Below, piece by piece: positions 1 to 11,860 of a stretch of DNA of 64,000 nt; within the stretch, counting starts at the first letter, position 1; the number at the start of each line of letters is the position of its first letter. The stretch covers positions 55,074,843-55,138,842 of the forward strand of contig OW386290.2 in the NCBI GenBank assembly GCA_936432065.2. The letters run 5' to 3'. A program made the translations under genes and the position numbers. The DNA comes from Rutpela maculata. Its lineage: Eukaryota; Arthropoda; Insecta; Coleoptera; Cerambycidae. The notes under the pieces are model-generated. The model was not told where the DNA came from. It saw only the letters and a program-made list of their open reading frames with translations, and did not search any database.

Positions 1-884
1 CGAAAACAATCAGTAGTTACGTTTTTATTGTCATGTTTTTCCGTTTTTATTCTATCTAGTCGAGCCAATACCCCAAGTGAGTTTGTAAAGTAAGTAGTAA
101 CATTGTAAACGACCTTGTAATGCTCTCAAAGTTGTAAGCGACGCCGAGGGCCGCCGGAAACGGCTCCCCGCCGACAGATTTCGGTATCCAAATGCATAGT
201 CCGAACTCCCATAAAGGGACGCCACAGGGCTACCACCTGCAGAATTAAATTGATACTCTATTCGAATGGCGCGACGACCCCGATGCTCGACAAAAACTAG
301 GAAGAATGATGAAAATGGGATATCCAGTGGCGTTACATAGTATTACAGGGGATTTATTGCACTTAAGTCCCAGAGTCATAATAATGGGTTGTTTATGCTC
401 ACAGCGACAAAGTGAGACAAACCATGATTTCTCTATTAACGAAATAACCAATTGAGTTACAAATTGGAAAAACTGTTGGAAAGTTTGTGAACAATTCGTC
501 GAAATGGTGTATAAAGTATAATTATTTTGTAAAGGCGACGTTCTCAAGAAAATATCAAATAGAGAAATGCATCACTTTCTTTCACGCGTATACTACGAAA
601 GGAAGACTTCAGACCCGGCCACAAACTCATTGATAGCGTCGTGTGAGCTGATCCAGTAGTTTTATTTCCTGTCTTGCTCTTGCTCATAAATTAAACTAGG
701 ATAATTTCTGAAAGGGCAGTTGCATGGAAGTTGCGAAATCACAGGTAGGAATGGAGGCTTGGCATGAAATTTCCGCCAATTTAGTATATTAGGAGTTTTT
801 AAAATATCAGGATATTTCCTGTTTAAATTTTCATGATTTCTATTTATTAAGACTGAAGACTTAGCCAATGCCTGTTCTATATTT
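1..884. other. Unassigned sequence
   Basis: No recognisable element. A minus-strand open frame of 106 codons spans 662-982, but its N-terminal part lies in the 885-2235 repeat and the rest matches nothing I know, so I do not call a gene. A GC-richer patch lies near 140-180. Confidence 0.4.
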
Positions 885-2235
885 TTAATAACATTTTCCG
901 GTGATAGGCTTGCAAGAGTTTGTCGATCGGGTTTTTTTATAAGTTTGAATAAAATAAGTAAGTAAATATTGACCACCCCCAATAACGAAATACTACAAAA
1001 ACAACGAACATTGGCTTAAAAGCGGTATATACCACCGTTTTTGAGGGCAGGGAATACGATGGTGACAATATTTCTGGACCTAACCTTCACTTACTACCCC
1101 TAAACCTGAAAAACCACCCTCTTTTTCGATTTTCGGGTGCTAGGCTTGCGAGGGCTTGTCAGATCGTTTTTTTTTGTAAATTCGAATAAAATAATTAAAT
1201 AATGACCACAGGTGACTTAACCCACCCCCGGGGGTTGAAACTATCCCACCCGGATAGGATTTTTTCTCATCAATTCGAATAAAATAAGTAAACCTGGATC
1301 AGACGAGACCCAACCAACCAGGGGGCTCAAGCAGCCATTACACGAAATTAACTTTTCCTTCAGTGGTTTGTAGGGAATTATCTGAGACGAGTCATTGGCA
1401 TATATTAGATTTTTTTTTTTTTTCATTGATTATATATGTAAAAATATTCTCGATTTTATCCATTCATTGATCATTCATTACTTTTGTTCATTAAAGGGGA
1501 TGAAAAAAAAATAAAATTGCGATTTAGTGTGTGTACAAGAACCAAAGGCCTCAACCCATTTTTTTTACTTTCTACCGCCACTACCACCCCCTACAAATAG
1601 TTTTATGGGTTTTTGGAGTCGACGATTTCAGATATTAGGTTATTAAAGTTCCATAAACAATTATTTTCACATAGTGGAGTGCAAATATAGTATCAACATT
1701 TTTTTCGTTGTGAGAAACTTGGATATAAAATCTGAATGTGGAAGTAGTGATTCCTTGTGCAGCGGTTTTTAATAAAATATAAGAGCTTATTGACGTTGTT
1801 GTCGGGTATTTCGTTATTGGGGGTGGAGGTAGTTTCAATCCCCGGGGGTGGGTTAGGTCATCTATGGTCAATATTTACTTATTTTATTCGAAATGATAAA
1901 AAAAAACGATCCGACAAGCCCTTGCAAGCCTAGCACCAAAAATCGGAAAAGGGGGAGGTTTTTAAGTTTGGGGGTATTCCCCGTCCTCGAAAACGAAGGA
2001 TACCGCTTTTAAGCTGATTTTCGTTGTTTTCGTGACATTTCGTTATTGGGTAGTGTCAACCCTCGGGGGTGCGTTAGGCCACCTATGGTCAATATTTACT
2101 TAATTTATTCAAATTGACCAAAAAAAAAATCGATTCGACAAGCCCTTGCAAGCCTAGCACCAGAGAATCGGAAAAAATGTGTTTTTTTTAGAGGTAGGAC
2201 AGGTCGCCCTCGGAAACGGGGGGAGATGTCTTGCG
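885..2235. repeat. Foldback repeat with internally repeated arms
   Basis: A block of about 110 bases (a 'TAGGCTTGC...GGCTTGTC' start, then 'TTCGAATAAAATAA', then a run of the type CCCCCGGGGGTTG) occurs in forward orientation near 885 and 1130. It occurs in reverse orientation near 1820-1950 and 2050-2180. This gives two inverted arms of roughly 400 bases around a middle that holds a fragment of the dispersed 700-bp repeat. No coding sequence is visible. A divergent relative lies at 50400-50650. Exact ends and target duplication could not be fixed by eye. Confidence 0.65.
1490..1765 (+). repeat. Dispersed 700-bp repeat, 3' fragment
   Basis: It matches the last 280 bases of the copy at 10896-11595: 'TTAAAGGGGATGAAAAAAAA', the block ending 'TTTTATGGGTTTTTGG', 'TTCCATAAACAATTATTT', and the terminus GATTCCTTGTGCAGCGG followed by TTTTTA. 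The 5' part is missing. It sits between the inverted arms of the 885-2235 foldback. Confidence 0.75.
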
Positions 2236-3837
2236 GTCCAGTCATAGATCTTTTGTGCTTTTTGCCCTTTTCTGGTTTACCTCAAGGGACTATCAGTAAA
2301 TTATCTTTGATCTCATACGTATGGAAAAAGGCGAGAAATACGTTTCTCTCTGTCTGACGTTTTATTGCGGACTACGCCTTTACAAAATAATTGTACTATA
2401 TTCTGAAATTACAAATGAAGTAGAGATATAATTCTAATTTAACACTCGCTGTTGTTCTAGTAAGACTGGATATTTTGAATATTTTTATTTGTATACTAAA
2501 CCGTTTTTGCTGGCTTTGGATTTTCGTCGAGAGAATACCATTACCCCATTCAACTATATTTGAATTAAATAGTGCTCAGAATGAAATGCGTGTTTGAACA
2601 ACCATAACTGAGAGCAAGAGATTGTCGCTTTTGATTAAGACCGTTATTCTTTTTGAAAAAATGCAGAAGTTGTGTCACATCTGCTGATAAACACAATTAC
2701 GATGTTTCTGGTCAGCAAAAACTGAATGAAAATGCTCATGAATTTGTGGAAAATGGACTTGTAGAGAAGATTTTGTTCTACAATTCCTTTCTTGAGAGCA
2801 ATTAATACAACACATATAATTACACAACGTCTATTTCAAAGTTTGTTGAAAATATGTAGACAACATCCATTATTCGCTGACATTGCCAGTGTCAGGACTA
2901 GGGATCGACACTGTTATTAAGCACGCTCGCCACATAACACGACTTAGCCTTCTGCGCTGCGGTGCCGATAACTGTATGGGCTCATTTAATAAATTTCATT
3001 TAGTAGTTGTTACTTCTTGTGGATAAAGTATTACTTAAAACTAGACGATATTGAAAATTCCAGATGAATCAGATATGTGGTTTTCGAAATATACGACTTT
3101 TAAGGAGGGAATTTGAAGCGCGGTGCGACCAACATCGTGACGTCAAAGAATAGTAACATAAATCAGTGAAAATACGGCATACCCGACAAGGCGGGTGCGG
3201 TCCATTTTTATGATTTTTTTTAGACGATTTATAGGTCTCACAAAATTCAGTTTTTTGCACAGGGTCTTAAAATTATAAGTTCATTCCGATAATCAAATAA
3301 AAAAAAGTGCTAAATAAGCCCATTGTTAGTAAGATATTTGTCCTCGCTTCACACTTCGATTTCCAAAAACTAATAATAATACAGTAACTAGAAGTTTTTT
3401 TTATGTTAGACATATTGTCGTATGAATTAAGTATCGTTTTTTTTTATAATTTAATCGGTAGTAAATACAACAAAGAAATGTTTCTAAATTATGCGGAGGC
3501 TTGTTAATTTAAAGGGGGTGGATTCCACACCATTTCAGAGGGTGACACAAAAATAAATTTCAATTGGAATTGAAAGAACTGAACTGAAAATTTGGGAAAA
3601 AATAGTTCCATGCGATTTTTTATATAAATTGACAGTCTTTAAGTTATAACGTTATAATTGCCTGAAATGGCAATTTTAATTGGAGAAAACATGTATACAT
3701 CTTGTGTCCGAACGAAATATGTCAGAGACTATGGCACTTACGTCAATAATGCTAAGGTTCAAAATTAAAGATAATTCTCATATGTTTCATGTAAAAAAAA
3801 TAATTCCCAATATTTTTTTTTATTCTAGTTTGCATAT
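2236..3837. other. Unassigned AT-rich sequence
   Basis: About 1.6 kb in which I see no repeat partner within the window, no convincing reading frame and no RNA gene. Confidence 0.4.
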
Positions 3838-4114
3838 AATAATAATAATAATAATTTATTTATTCCAAGAGACCATTTACATTGGTATAGGAAAAGTCAA
3901 ATAGTGTGTGGCTCCTAGAATACCACTTAGTTAATAATAACGGTAAAATATTAAAATACTATGTAAAATACAACCTTACACAAACATATTACATACTTTA
4001 ACAAACAAATTAAGTTAAAACATGAATTAACATCTACACATTAGTCTAAAAATTCTTCAATGCTATAAAAATTACGTTCTAACAGAAAATTAAATACTTG
4101 CTTTTTATATATTC

Positions 4115-5588
4115 TTAATTGACAATATTTTTTACTTCGAGAGGCAGTTTATTAAAACATTTAATACCCATATAAGTTGGGCCATTTTCAAATAACTTTA
4201 ACTTATGTGAAGGGGTAGTTAAATCCATATTAAACCTGGTATCGTACTCGTGAAAACAGTTATTTGATAAAAAGTTTTGATAATTACTCTTGACATAAAG
4301 GAGAATTTCATATATAAATAGACAGGGTAAATTTAATAAACATAAGTCTTTAAAAATGGTCCTACATGATTGCAGTCTTGAAGCACCCACGATAGTTCTA
4401 ACTATTCTTTTTTGGAGTTTAAACAATCTGTTAAAATGACCTGACATACCCCAAAATATTATACCATACCTTAACCCAGATAAAACATGAGAATGATAGA
4501 AAGCTAAACAAACGGATCTATTTGTGATATCTCTGAGTCGAAATAATGCGTAACACATTGGGGAAAGTTTACTACATAAATAATCAATGTGGTCCTGCCA
4601 AGTTAATTTATTGTCTATATATATTCCAAGAAATTTTGTTGATGTTACTTGTTCAATGGATTTTGACTCAATTTTTATTAGGTGTGACTCACTGATTATG
4701 CTTGACCTTGGAGTAAATTGAATAAACTGTGTCTTAGATATATTTAAATGTTGCTTGTTAGATGTGAACCAGTTGGTAAAACAGTTGATCATTGTCTGCA
4801 ATTTTATTAGGGCGTCCTTGGTTTTAGAGTCTGTGCATAAATAATTATTATCATCTGCAAACATTATTAGATTTTGATCTGCAACAATTTCTGGTAGGTC
4901 ATTAATGAATATTAAAAATAACAAGGGTCCTAGAATGGACCCTTGTGGCACTCCAATTGTAACATTTAGCTTGTATGACCTAATTCCATTAATTTCTACT
5001 ACCTGCTTCCTGCCTGATAAGTAAGAGTTAATCCAGCTACCAATTTTACCCCTAAGCCCATATTCGTTAAGTTTCTCCATAAGAAAAGCGTGGTTGACCA
5101 AGTCAAAAGCTTTACTCAGATCCATGAATAGACCGAAACATTTTTTATTTAAATCAAGGTCATTGTATAATTTATTTATGAAATTAAGTAATGCTGATTG
5201 TGTGCTTCTACCCTTCCTAAAACCACGTTGCGCATTGTGTAAAATACGATGTTTTTGCAAAAAAGTCATTATTTTGCCGAACATAATTTTCTCCAGTACT
5301 TTTGAGATAGAACTCAATAAAGATACTGGTCTGTAATTTTCCATACAAGTATTATCCCCTTTTTTGTGTAATGGTACTTTAGCTACTTTAAATATATCTG
5401 GAAATACACCATCAGATAAAGAATTATTTATCAAAAAAGTTAGGGGATATGTTATGAAATTTATAACAGATTTTAATAAATTACAAGAAATGGAATCCAG
5501 TCCAGATGAATTAGATTTATGCAAATCATTAATGGCATTGAATACCTCATTCTCTGAAACGTGTTTAAGAAACATTGTTGGATAAGTC
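4115..5588 (-). pseudogene. LINE ORF2, reverse transcriptase domain
   Basis: RT copies element RNA at the target by target-primed reverse transcription. Visible motifs, in order from the first Met at 5575: HKKGDNTCMENYRPVSLLSS (RT block 1), GFRKGRSTQSALL, FMDLSKAFDLVNH (block A), GVPQGSILGPLLF (block B), the catalytic FADD at about residues 239-242 (block C), and TKFLGIYIDNKLTW (block E). It continues through the usual C-terminal region to a stop at 4115. This segment of 486 residues has no internal stop. It is joined upstream to the linker segment through a frameshift at a 12-base A run (5589-5600 on the plus strand). The catalytic residues are present. It is called a pseudogene because the ORF as a whole is broken. 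Confidence 0.9.
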
Positions 5589-5995
5589 TTTTTTTTTTTT
5601 AATTAAAATTATTAGTTTGACCAGAAAATATGGCATTCAAGTTATTTGGTTTTTCTATAAAAAAATTATTAAAACTACTAGCGATTTCTTTGGCATCATG
5701 AATAGTTGTTTCCGCTACCTTTATCTCACTCACCATTGTTTTATTCTTATTGCCATCTACCGTATCCTTAATTAATTTCCACATTGACTTATTTCCTAAA
5801 AGTTCATATACCTTAGCATTATGTAACTTTTTTGCCTCTTTAACTACCTTCTTATATATTTGCTTATATTTTTTATAAAATTTAACAAGCTCTAAATTTC
5901 CTGTCTGAGTCATTAGGTTATAGATAGATTTTAAATTTTGAGCAGAAATTCTAATACCCGTGGTAATCTACTGATTTTTTGGTTTATGATTTTGA
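5589..5995 (-). pseudogene. LINE ORF2, linker between endonuclease and RT
   Basis: This is the segment between the two enzymatic domains. The frame from 5913 reads MTQTGNLELVKFYKKYKQIY, a Lys/Tyr-rich stretch common between endonuclease and RT in insect LINEs. Upstream in the same frame is ITTGIRISAQN, preceded by a TAG at 5968-5970 where this family normally has Trp. So one nonsense change and two poly-A indels (5589-5600 and 5999-6007) are all that separates the domains from a continuous ORF. Confidence 0.85.
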
Positions 5996-6889
5996 TTATT
6001 TTTTTTTGTAAGGAAATGAGAGTTCAACATAATGTTTTATAATATTAGCAAATTTTTCAAAACCATCGTTTACCGATTTACTTTCATATACATCTGCCCA
6101 ATTTTCCTTACTTAAATATATATAAAAATTATTATAATTGGCATTACTAAACATCCTGGTATACACAAAATTATCAGTTTTTTGCTCAAAATTTAACATC
6201 ATACTCATAGTTTGTGAAGTGTGATCCGACAGACCATTATGTGAGACATTACAGAATATTTCGTAGTCATTAATTTCAAAATTTGTACACATATAATCAA
6301 TTGCACTAAAAGAATTTGTAGCATATCTAGTAGGTTCGTTAACAAGGATACTAACATTATATGTTTGAAGTAAATCTACAAGTTCATTGCGAATATCTGA
6401 ATTTGAAAGGTAATTTATATTTAAATCCCCACAGAGAATGATTTTTTGATTTTTGTCTTTACAATATTTATGTAATAATTTTTCTAATTCCCTCATGAAT
6501 AATTTTTCACATGACGATGGTGATCTATATAAAGTAAATATTTTTAAGGAGAGTTTGCTTTTTAAAACAATTTCTATGCCACATATTTCAAAAATTTGTT
6601 CGCTTGATAATCTGTCAATATTTTTAATTTCTTTTATAGAAAGATTCAAATTATTTTTACAAAAGATTGCAACTCCTCCATGCTGAACTTGCGTTCTGCA
6701 AAAAATACTGGCTAAACTGTACCCATTGATACTCACCAACTCAGATTCAACCTCAGATAACCAATGTTCACTAATACATACTATGTCAATATCATTGTCA
6801 TCTAAAACTACTTCCAGCGGCTCGATCTTATTTTTTAAAGATTGCATATTTTGATGGAAAATATTAATTTTCATTTTATTTATATTCAT
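5996..6889 (-). pseudogene. LINE ORF2, apurinic-type endonuclease domain
   Basis: The endonuclease nicks target DNA to prime reverse transcription. Seen in the 297-residue frame: N14 in FHQNMQSL, E41 in CISEHWL, LYRSPSS, CGDLNINYLS, AIDYMCTN and a late SDHTSQ. These are the metal-binding and catalytic blocks of the exonuclease III/APE-like family in LINEs. The first Met (6889) lies close to the end of the gag ORF (6896), as expected for ORF1-ORF2 spacing. The frame ends at TAA 5996-5998, caused by a slip in a 9-base A run. Confidence 0.9.
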
Positions 6890-6895
6890 TGATTG

Positions 6896-7241
6896 CTATT
6901 GTTCTACATTATATTTGATCTTTTGTTTTTCACTAAAAATTCTTTTTTGCAATACTGGACATGTATAGTCAAACATCGAGTGCTTAATATCTAATTCCAT
7001 ACTAAGTTTTTGATTCGCCATTACACAATTAAGGCATCTTACTTCATTAGAGCAATCATCTTTAGTGTGATTTTTGTCCCCACATTTTAGACACTTCACA
7101 TCACTTTCACATTCTTCGGCTCGATGATTGAACCCTCCACATTTGAAACATCTAAAGATTCTTATATATTCAAAAATTCTACAGGATGGAGTCCATCCTA
7201 TGCTAATACTGCCTTCTCCATATTAGATGTAATATACCCTC
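6896..7241 (-). pseudogene. LINE ORF1 (gag-like), C-terminal zinc-knuckle part
   Basis: The frame reads GWTPSCRIFEY, then CFKCGGFNHRAEEC and CLKCGDKNHTKDDC, two CX2CX4HX4C zinc knuckles, followed by a third degenerate Cys cluster, and ends just before the endonuclease frame. Zinc-knuckle gag proteins bind element RNA. Only the C-terminal portion remains: the upstream part is interrupted by the MITE at 7247 and is not recognisable beyond about 7565. Confidence 0.85.
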
Positions 7242-7246
7242 ATTCC

Positions 7247-7511
7247 CATGGGCGCAGCCAGGGGGGGAGCCATGGGGCCCGGCCCCCCCCCCAAGCCGTC
7301 TTCCATGAGCCAAAAAATAACGAAGCAATACAAAGCGGTATCTAAATTATCCCTTGAAATAAATATTTTGTAATTGATGCCAATATTATCTAATAGAGGA
7401 ATCTACATACACATCCGTTTTCAACCATTTTCTGAAAAATTTTCCTCATCCTCTGGGGAGGCCGGTTCTATTGCCCCCCCCCCCCAGATGAATTTTCTGG
7501 CTGCGCCACTG
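7247..7511. mobile_element. hAT-type MITE with 8-bp target duplication
   Basis: A 265-bp non-coding element. The left end reads CATGGGCGCAGCCAGG. The right end read inward is CAGTGGCGCAGCCAGA. CTCATTCC is duplicated perfectly on both sides (7239-7246 and 7512-7519). Eight-base duplications and CAGTGGCG-type termini are typical of hAT non-autonomous elements. Long runs of G and C lie just inside each end. It interrupts the LINE gag region, so it is younger than that LINE. Confidence 0.9.
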
Positions 7512-7565
7512 CTCATTCCATATTGTTTCGTTTATTATATGAGTAGTAGTAGTAATTTATGGTAA

Positions 7566-8208
7566 GTCGTTTGGTAAATAAGAAAATGGGTACTATTTAC
7601 TTTTACCTCTTCCTATGCCTTTACCTCCTCCTGTCAACCGGGTTAACCGGGAATTACTTCCATATCTTAGACCTTGGAGTCCTCCTCAGTGTATGTCAAT
7701 AAGGGTCTCCTAAGTTCACTGTGGCCAAAACTCCGACTAGTCGATCCAAGGACTTCCAGCTCCAGCCTCCGATTTGTTCTGTCCTGTGACAAAATTCGAG
7801 CCTGCTGCAGTCATCGTTTAACAGCGTATCAACTTAATATTAAACAGACTCCGTATAAATTATATTTACCTTTCATCCTTCGGTTTAAAAATCCAGCATC
7901 TGACTTAAAAATGTTTTTGACTAAGAAAGGTAGAATAAATCTATCTATTAATTTCCTTTTATTGGTGGGCACTATTGATAGTGCTTGCCGATAGTCGCTA
8001 CAGTCGAATGATTCAATTGGTTTCAATAAATGGCTGCACTTGTGAATCTTTCTATATTTATAGTGTTCATTCATTCATATTCTTGATGATTAGTTAATCT
8101 GGTTGGTTTAGTTACAATTTAGATTTACTATACGCAACAGAACACAGAACCTGAACTAAGTATTTGCAACTTAAGGTGGAGGGTCTCGCAAATATGTGGC
8201 GTGGCGCC
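7566..8208. other. Unassigned sequence before the CACAGTG foldback
   Basis: An 81-codon minus-strand frame (7829-8074) reads like protein but matches no family I know. The last 30 bases before 8209 are GC-rich (GTGGCGTGGCGCCCGTCG). They continue beyond the next element as CGTCGCGCGTCGCCGG, so the foldback landed in a GC-rich spot. Confidence 0.35.
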
Positions 8209-8213
8209 CGTCG

Positions 8214-10771
8214 CACAGTGGCGAGAAATGCCAGTGTTCCACCCAAATTACTCTAGAGGTCGTAAATTTTAAGTTATTAGGACATTATTTTTTTTAAATG
8301 TTCGTCTTGAATTTACCTATCGATTCCTCTAGCCGGATTTTGAAATTTCATTTTTCATTTTTTTAATTTTTAATAAAGATCATATTTTTACAAAAAGGTA
8401 CTGTTTTTTCTATTAAATTTATTCTAACGGGCCGTAAATTTGAGTTTTCGTTACAATTTTTTTTTAAATCTTCGTCTTTTAATCAGCTATTGATCTGTCT
8501 AGATGAATTTTTTATTTAGTTGTCGACAACTGTCAAAATTACTGTCAAATATAAAAAAATACGATTTTTAGATAAATAATTCATACAATAACAGGTTGGT
8601 GTTCAGAAAAATATGTATAGTGTTTTCAATGTACCTGGTTCCGAAGTTGACAGGAAAATATGTGTTTCTAAATTTGGCAGCTGCCATAATTGTTGTCAAA
8701 TTTCCAAAGATAGATGGAAGAGCTTATTAATTTTAAAATACCCTGTAAATGTATAGAAAAATAGATATATATTTTTTTGATCTGTTTGATTTAGTAATTG
8801 ACAGGAAAATATGAGTTTTAAATTTGGCAGCTGTCATAATTGCTGTCAATTTTCAAAATATAGAGGTAACAGCTTATTAATTTTAAAAATGCACTATAAA
8901 TGTATAGAAAAATAGATATATATTGTTTTTAAACTGCCAGATTTAGTAGTTGACAGGGAAATATGGTTTTTCAATTTGGCAGCTGCAATAATTGCTGTCA
9001 AATTTCAAAAATAGTAGTTAGAGCTTATTAACTTTAAAAATACCCTGTGAATATACAGCAAAACGGATACAAATTGTTTTTAATGTACCTGGTTCCGAAG
9101 TTGACAGGAAAATATGATTTCCAAATTTGGCAGCTGTCATAATTGCTGTCTCATTTCAAAATATAGAGGTAAGAGCAGCTTATAAATTTTAAAAACACCC
9201 TATAAATGTATAGAAAAATAGATATATAATGTTTTTAAACTGCCAGATTTAGTAGTTGATAGGAAAATATGGTTTCTAAATTTGGGAGCTGTCGTAATTA
9301 CTGTCTCATTTCAAAATATAGAGGTAAGAGCTTATTAATTTTAAAAATACCCTATAAATGTATAGAAAAATAGATATATATTATTTTTGATCTGTCTGAT
9401 TTCGTAACTGATAGGAAAATATCATTTTTAGATTTGGCAGTCGTCATAATTGCTGTCTCATTTTAAAATATAGAGGTAAGAATTTATTAAACCCTGTAAA
9501 TGAAAATAAAAATAGATATATGTATCTGATTCCGTAATTGACGGGAACTTGATTATTATATTATTTTGAAATATTCTGTTATATTCTGTTATATAAGAGA
9601 TATCCGTGTTTAGCTGTTGTAAGATTATCTATGTTTGAGTTAAGCGATTATGAAATATTATTAATAAAGAATAATAGATGATTTATATGTCGATATAAAA
9701 AAAGCCCATAGTTATCTATACTTAGAATAAACTACTTGTAATTTAGGTCTTCTTATTATTATTATTGTGTAAGTGTGTAGATGAGGTTTTCAAGGGGGAG
9801 GAGCTCCTCCCACACCCCTTCTCCTTCCCTGTTTTTTGATAAACAGCCAAATTTAAAAATCATATTTTACTGTCAACTTCGGAACCAGGTACATTAAAAA
9901 CAATTTGTATCCGTTTTGCTATATATTCACAGGGTATTTTTAAAGTTAATAAGCCCTAACTACTATTTTTGAAATTTGACAGCAATTGTGGCATCTGCCA
10001 AATTGAAAAACCATATTTCCCTGTCAACTTCTAAATCTGGCAGTTTAAAAACAATATATACCTATTTTTCTATACATTTATAGTGCATTTTTAAAATTAA
10101 CAAGCTGTTACCTCTATATTTTGAAAATTGACAGCAATTATGACAGCTGCCAAATTTAAAACTCATATTTTCGTGTCAATTACTAAATCAAACAGATCAA
10201 AAACAATATATATCTATTTTTCTATACATTTACAGGGTATTTTTAAAATTAATAAGCTCTTCCATCTATCTTTGGAAATTTGACAAAAATTATGGCAGCT
10301 GCCAAATTTAGAAATACATATTTTCCTATCAACTTCGGAACCAGGTACATTGAAAACACTATATATATTTTTCTGAACACCAACCTATTATTGTATGAAT
10401 TATTTATCTAAAAATCGTATTTTTTTATATTTGATAGTAATTTTGACAGTTGTCAACAACTAAATCACAAATTCATCTAGACGGATCAATAGCTGATTAA
10501 GAGACGAAGATTTAAAAAAAAAATTGTTACGAAAACTCAAATTTACGGTCCGTTAGAATAAATTCAATAGAAAAAAAACAGTATCTTTTTGTAAAAATAT
10601 GATCTTTTATTAAAAATAAAGAAAAAATGAAAAATGAAATTTCAAAATCCGGCTAGAGGGATCGATAGGTAAATTCAAGACGAACATTTTTTTTAAAAAA
10701 TTTCTCAATAACTTAAAATTTACGACCTCTAGAGTAATTTGGGTGGAACACTGGCATTTCTCGCCACTGTG
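8214..10771. mobile_element. Transib-like foldback element, CACAGTG ends, CGTCG duplication
   Basis: A 2,558-bp non-coding element. The two ends are inverted copies, identical over roughly the first 65 bases, beginning CACAGTGGCGAGAAATGCC. The arms extend about 900 bases each (8214 to about 9125, and about 9850 to 10771). The flanks carry a perfect 5-bp duplication CGTCG at 8209-8213 and 10772-10776. Known of the family: Transib transposons have 5-bp GC-rich target duplications and CAC-starting ends that resemble the V(D)J recombination heptamer CACAGTG. Inference: this is a non-autonomous Transib relative. No transposase is present. I do not see a convincing nonamer at a 12- or 23-base spacing. 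Confidence 0.7.
8640..9540. repeat. About six 150-bp tandem units inside the CACAGTG foldback
   Basis: Each unit contains TTGACAGGAAAATATG, then TTTGGCAGCTGTCATAATTG, then GAGGTAAGAGCTTATTAA, then ATGTATAGAAAAATAGATAT. Units recur near 8650, 8800, 8950, 9100, 9250 and 9410. The right arm holds the same units inverted between about 9860 and 10340. The arms differ in number of units, so tandem gain or loss continued after the foldback formed. Confidence 0.8.
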
Positions 10772-10821
10772 CGTCGCGCGTCGCCGGGCACTTGGTCATT
10801 TGTTCGTTGCGTCGCCGGTAG

Positions 10822-11860
10822 ACACGTGCTTTGAAGCAAATTTATGTGTCATGGAAATTTTCACTGAAATATTCGATAGCTTTTGTTCATTTTTACTTCC
10901 ACATCCAGTGGAAGTATAGTAACGAAAAATTTTTTAAAATTTTTATTGTTCAAATAGGCTTAAAATGTCATGAAACGTCGAGATTTTAAGTTTGAGTGAA
11001 AAAAAATTTCTGTCTGTCTGTCTGTCTGTCGGTCTGTCTGTAACTTTTTTTTTGTGCGCACGTTTACTCTGGAACCGTTTGAGATATTGACTTGAAATTT
11101 GGTACACATATGTACTTTAACGAGATCTAGAACTAGATTATATTTTCATCTTGTTCCGTCGAAGGGTTGGGGGGTAAATTGGGGTAAATTTGGGGTAAAT
11201 GGATAAATCAAGTAGGTAAGAGTCCATAAAATTGGTATGTAGTATATACAAGAAAAGCTAAGGTCTCAAAAACATTTTTGGCATTAGCCACCACCCATTA
11301 CCAACCCCCACCCCCTTATTAAAGGGGATGAAAAAAAATATGATTTAGGGTATGTACAAGAACCAGAAACCTCAAAACATTTTTTTACTTCATCCACCCC
11401 CACTACCACCCCCCTATCACAACCCTCACCCCACTACCGATGTGGGGTATCGTTTTATGGGTTTTTGGGGTAGAAGATTTCAAATACTATATTATTGAAG
11501 TTCCATAAACAATTATTTCCACATACAAAGTTTTTTCGTTGTGAGTGACTTGGATAGAAAATTGGATGTGGAAGTAGTGATTCCTTGGGCAGCGGTTTTT
11601 ACAAAGATTTGATCATTTCAACTATCTAGTTATTCGAAAGTTATCATTGCCGATACTATTTTCGTTTGTTGAATTTTCGCCGCGGTATTATTCTAGACAC
11701 GTGCTTTGAAACAAATTTATGTTTCATGGGAATTTTCACTGAAACAGTCGATAGCTTTTCTTCATTTTACAAAGATTTGATCATTTCAACTGTCTAGTTA
11801 TTCGAAAGCTATCATTGCCCATATTATTTTCGTTTGTTGAATTATTATAAAGGTATTTGC
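10822..11860. repeat. Tandem duplication of about 165 bp, one copy filled
   Basis: The segment starting GACACGTGCTTTGAA and running through ATAGCTTTT...TTCATTTT, CAAAGATTTGATCATTTCAA and TTTTCGTTTGTTGAATT occurs twice. The first copy (10822-10889 plus 11602-11690) is split by the 700-bp repeat at 10896-11595. The second (11696-11845) is intact and reads CTTCATTTTACAAAG at the equivalent point. It therefore serves as an unoccupied site. Confidence 0.85.
10896..11595 (+). repeat. Dispersed 700-bp repeat, full copy
   Basis: It begins CTTCCACATCCAGTGGAAG and ends GATTCCTTGGGCAGCGG. It is flanked on both sides by TTTTTA (10890-10895 and 11596-11601). Internal landmarks are a (CTGT)n run at about 11011-11040, 'TTGTGCGCACGTTTACTC', 'GATCTAGAACTAGATTATAT' and a GGGGTAAAT-rich stretch. 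No reading frame, LTR or long terminal inverted repeat is visible. Other copies lie at 1490, 17904, 24897 (reverse) and 43560. The insertion mechanism is unknown. A microsatellite-bearing non-autonomous element is one possibility. Confidence 0.85.

Larger units (their letters stand above)
3838..7565 (-). mobile_element. Non-LTR retrotransposon (LINE), 5'-truncated, minus strand
   Basis: Read on the minus strand it carries, in order: the end of a gag-like ORF with CCHC zinc knuckles, an apurinic-type endonuclease, a linker, RT, a short 3' UTR with AATAAAT, and a (TAA/TTA)n tail at 3838-3856. The tail marks the 3' end. A (TAA)n-type microsatellite tail is known from several CR1/L2/Jockey-group LINEs; I cannot place the clade more precisely. 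The reading frame is broken at two poly-A runs and by one stop, so it is nearly intact but dead as read. The 5' end is lost near 7565. A 265-bp MITE (7247-7511) is inserted in the gag part. Confidence 0.9.

Noticed and set aside
662..982. A 106-codon host gene on the minus strand
   Set aside because: Part of the frame lies in a repeat, no splice or family evidence; left as unassigned.
10985..11045. CRISPR-like or satellite array at the (CTGT)n run
   Set aside because: Simple microsatellite inside the dispersed 700-bp repeat; no spacers.
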